DNA of 7,097 bases from the NCBI GenBank assembly GCA_934755305.1, contig CAKVLD010000104.1, positions 1-7,097 on the forward strand, in the 5' to 3' direction. Shown piece by piece: positions 6,684 through 7,097 of this stretch. The number at the start of each line of letters is the position of its first letter. The first letter of the stretch is position 1. Origin of the DNA: an uncultured Clostridium sp. GTDB lineage: Bacteria > Bacillota > Clostridia > Clostridiales > Clostridiaceae. The position numbers were made by a program, and so were the translations under genes. The notes beneath the pieces were generated by a model. That model did no database searches, was not told where the DNA came from, and was given only the letters and a program-made list of their open reading frames with translations.

Positions 6684-6708
6684 CTGAGTATATAACATAT
6701 CAACTCAG
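6684..6708. repeat. Inverted repeat over the DUF438 promoter spacer
   Basis: CTGAGT (6684-6689) and ACTCAG (6703-6708) are exact inverted arms. The inner ATAT (6690-6693) and ATAT (6697-6700) also pair, leaving a 3-base loop and a 2-base bulge. It spans the -10 box and part of the spacer. Most of it lies upstream of the presumed transcription start, so it is more likely a protein-binding site than an RNA hairpin. Confidence 0.4.
6687..6692 (-). promoter_or_regulatory. -10 box of the DUF438 gene promoter
   Basis: The minus strand reads TATACT. Seventeen bases upstream, where a -35 hexamer should be, the sequence is ATAAAA, which is no match. This is the pattern of an activator-dependent promoter. 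The implied start near 6680 gives a leader of about 58 bases, and the palindrome at 6715-6730 is then centred near -42. Confidence 0.5.
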
Positions 6709-6714
6709 TTTTTA

Positions 6715-6730
6715 TGTAACAATCGTTACA
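6715..6730. promoter_or_regulatory. TGTAAC-N4-GTTACA palindrome: candidate HcpR-type (CRP/FNR family) operator
   Basis: TGTAAC (6715-6720), spacer AATC and GTTACA (6725-6730) form an exact dyad. From memory, comparative studies of nitrogen-oxide regulons gave GTAAC-N4-GTTAC as the HcpR motif in Clostridia and several other groups. HcpR is a CRP/FNR-family activator of hcp in response to nitric oxide or nitrite. The dyad centre lies about 30 bases upstream of the -10 box, close to -42, the class II activator position, and the -35 is absent. It precedes a gene with a hemerythrin-like domain, a protein type repeatedly linked to NO stress. The assignment to HcpR is inference. Confidence 0.5.
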
Positions 6731-6753
6731 ATTAACAAAGTAAATATAGTAAA

Positions 6754-6785
6754 AATAGTAGTCACCCATTAAATATGACTACTAT
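6754..6785 (-). terminator. Terminator of the decayed gene at the right edge
   Basis: A perfect 10-bp stem (ATAGTAGTCA at 6755-6764, TGACTACTAT at 6776-6785) with an 11-base loop is followed on the minus strand by a T run (complement of 6751-6755, partly shared with the stem base). It lies 22 bases after the stop at 6808 and about 25 bases before the palindrome of the next promoter, so it separates the two transcripts. Confidence 0.75.
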
Positions 6786-6807
6786 CCTTTAATTAAATTT
6801 ATTTTAC

Positions 6808-7063
6808 TTATTTTGTAATTATATATGTTTTTTTAGCCCTTGTAATAAAATGTCTTTCATCTTCAGCTATCACTTCAATTTCATAAGTATCTATAAAACT
6901 TGGAATCCATGTAATACTTTCCCCTGCATCTTCTAATTCTATTGTTTGTACATACTTAGTTGCATTTAGTGGTCTTATTATATATTTATATTTTACCTTT
7001 CCGATTCGTAAGAGTAAAAGTTTTGGCGTCTTTTACTGATTCAAAAATAGTAATAAAATATCC
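6808..7063 (-). pseudogene. C-terminal remnant of a beta-sandwich (triple-tyrosine-like) protein with frameshift and stops
   Basis: From about 6998 down to the stop at 6808-6810 one frame reads VKYKYIIRPLNATKYVQTIE, then SITWIPSFIDTYEIEVIAED, ending TYIITK. The pattern TWxP...YEIEVxAxD is that of the last strands of an Ig-like or triple-tyrosine (Y_Y_Y) repeat domain found in many clostridial surface proteins. Upstream, sensible coding continues in a different frame (GYFITIFESVKDAKTFTLTN, then RKGK), which needs a one- or two-base shift near 6990-7000 to join. That frame also meets TAG at 7064-7066 and TGA at 7094-7096. The other two frames are blocked as well (TAA just upstream of 7019 in the downstream frame). 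The gene is therefore degraded or carries sequencing errors. The domain call is tentative, and the rest lies outside the window. Confidence 0.5.
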
Positions 7064-7097
7064 CTATAAAGATTCTTGGGGCTGTACAGTTCCTCAA

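Noticed and set aside
1..7097. CRISPR array, tRNA, rRNA or riboswitch
   Set aside because: No regularly spaced repeats, no cloverleaf with a recognisable anticodon arm and GTTC-type T-loop, and no known aptamer core were seen on either strand.

Overview
The window is very A+T-rich, has strong GGAGG-type ribosome binding sites and short U-tailed hairpin terminators, and encodes a flagellin, FliB and a mannanase with a family 2 cellulose-binding module. Together these point to a motile, plant-polysaccharide-degrading Clostridium (Firmicutes). This is a judgement from composition and gene families, not a database match. Every gene that can be supported lies on the minus strand, so transcription runs from high to low coordinates.

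From right to left in the direction of transcription: (1) at 6808-7063 there is the tail of a decayed gene with a frameshift and in-frame stops, closed by a hairpin terminator. (2) Next is an intact gene for a DUF438-hemerythrin-PAS sensor-like protein (5401-6621). Its promoter carries a TGTAAC-N4-GTTACA palindrome placed like a class II activator site, and a strong terminator follows the gene. (3) At 4884-5312 there is a scar made of a GNAT acetyltransferase fragment missing both ends and a 34-codon unknown ORF with a good ribosome binding site. The scar runs straight into a GH5 mannanase-CBM2 gene that has lost its signal peptide and start (3721-4920). (4) A flagellin gene (2867-3534) has a SigD-type promoter and its own terminator, but its centre is deleted and its reading frame is broken. 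(5) Two intact, very A+T-rich genes follow: a DUF6270 SGNH-like protein (1571-2716) and the flagellin lysine-N-methylase fliB (276-1496). (6) The start of a probable transposase runs off the left edge (1-139).

The left half reads as a flagellin and flagellin-modification locus: filament subunit, putative modifying enzyme, lysine methylase. The right half looks like accessory DNA that has suffered repeated deletions. Four of the eight recognisable genes are broken. The best-resolved event is in flagellin, where the sequence TATGAAAATAGATT can be read as the end of the N-terminal half in one frame and the start of the C-terminal half in another. That is what a deletion between two short matching sequences would leave. 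The most interesting regulatory signal is the palindrome upstream of the hemerythrin-PAS gene, which suggests control by a CRP/FNR-family nitrosative-stress regulator. I see no RNA genes, CRISPR array or complete mobile element.
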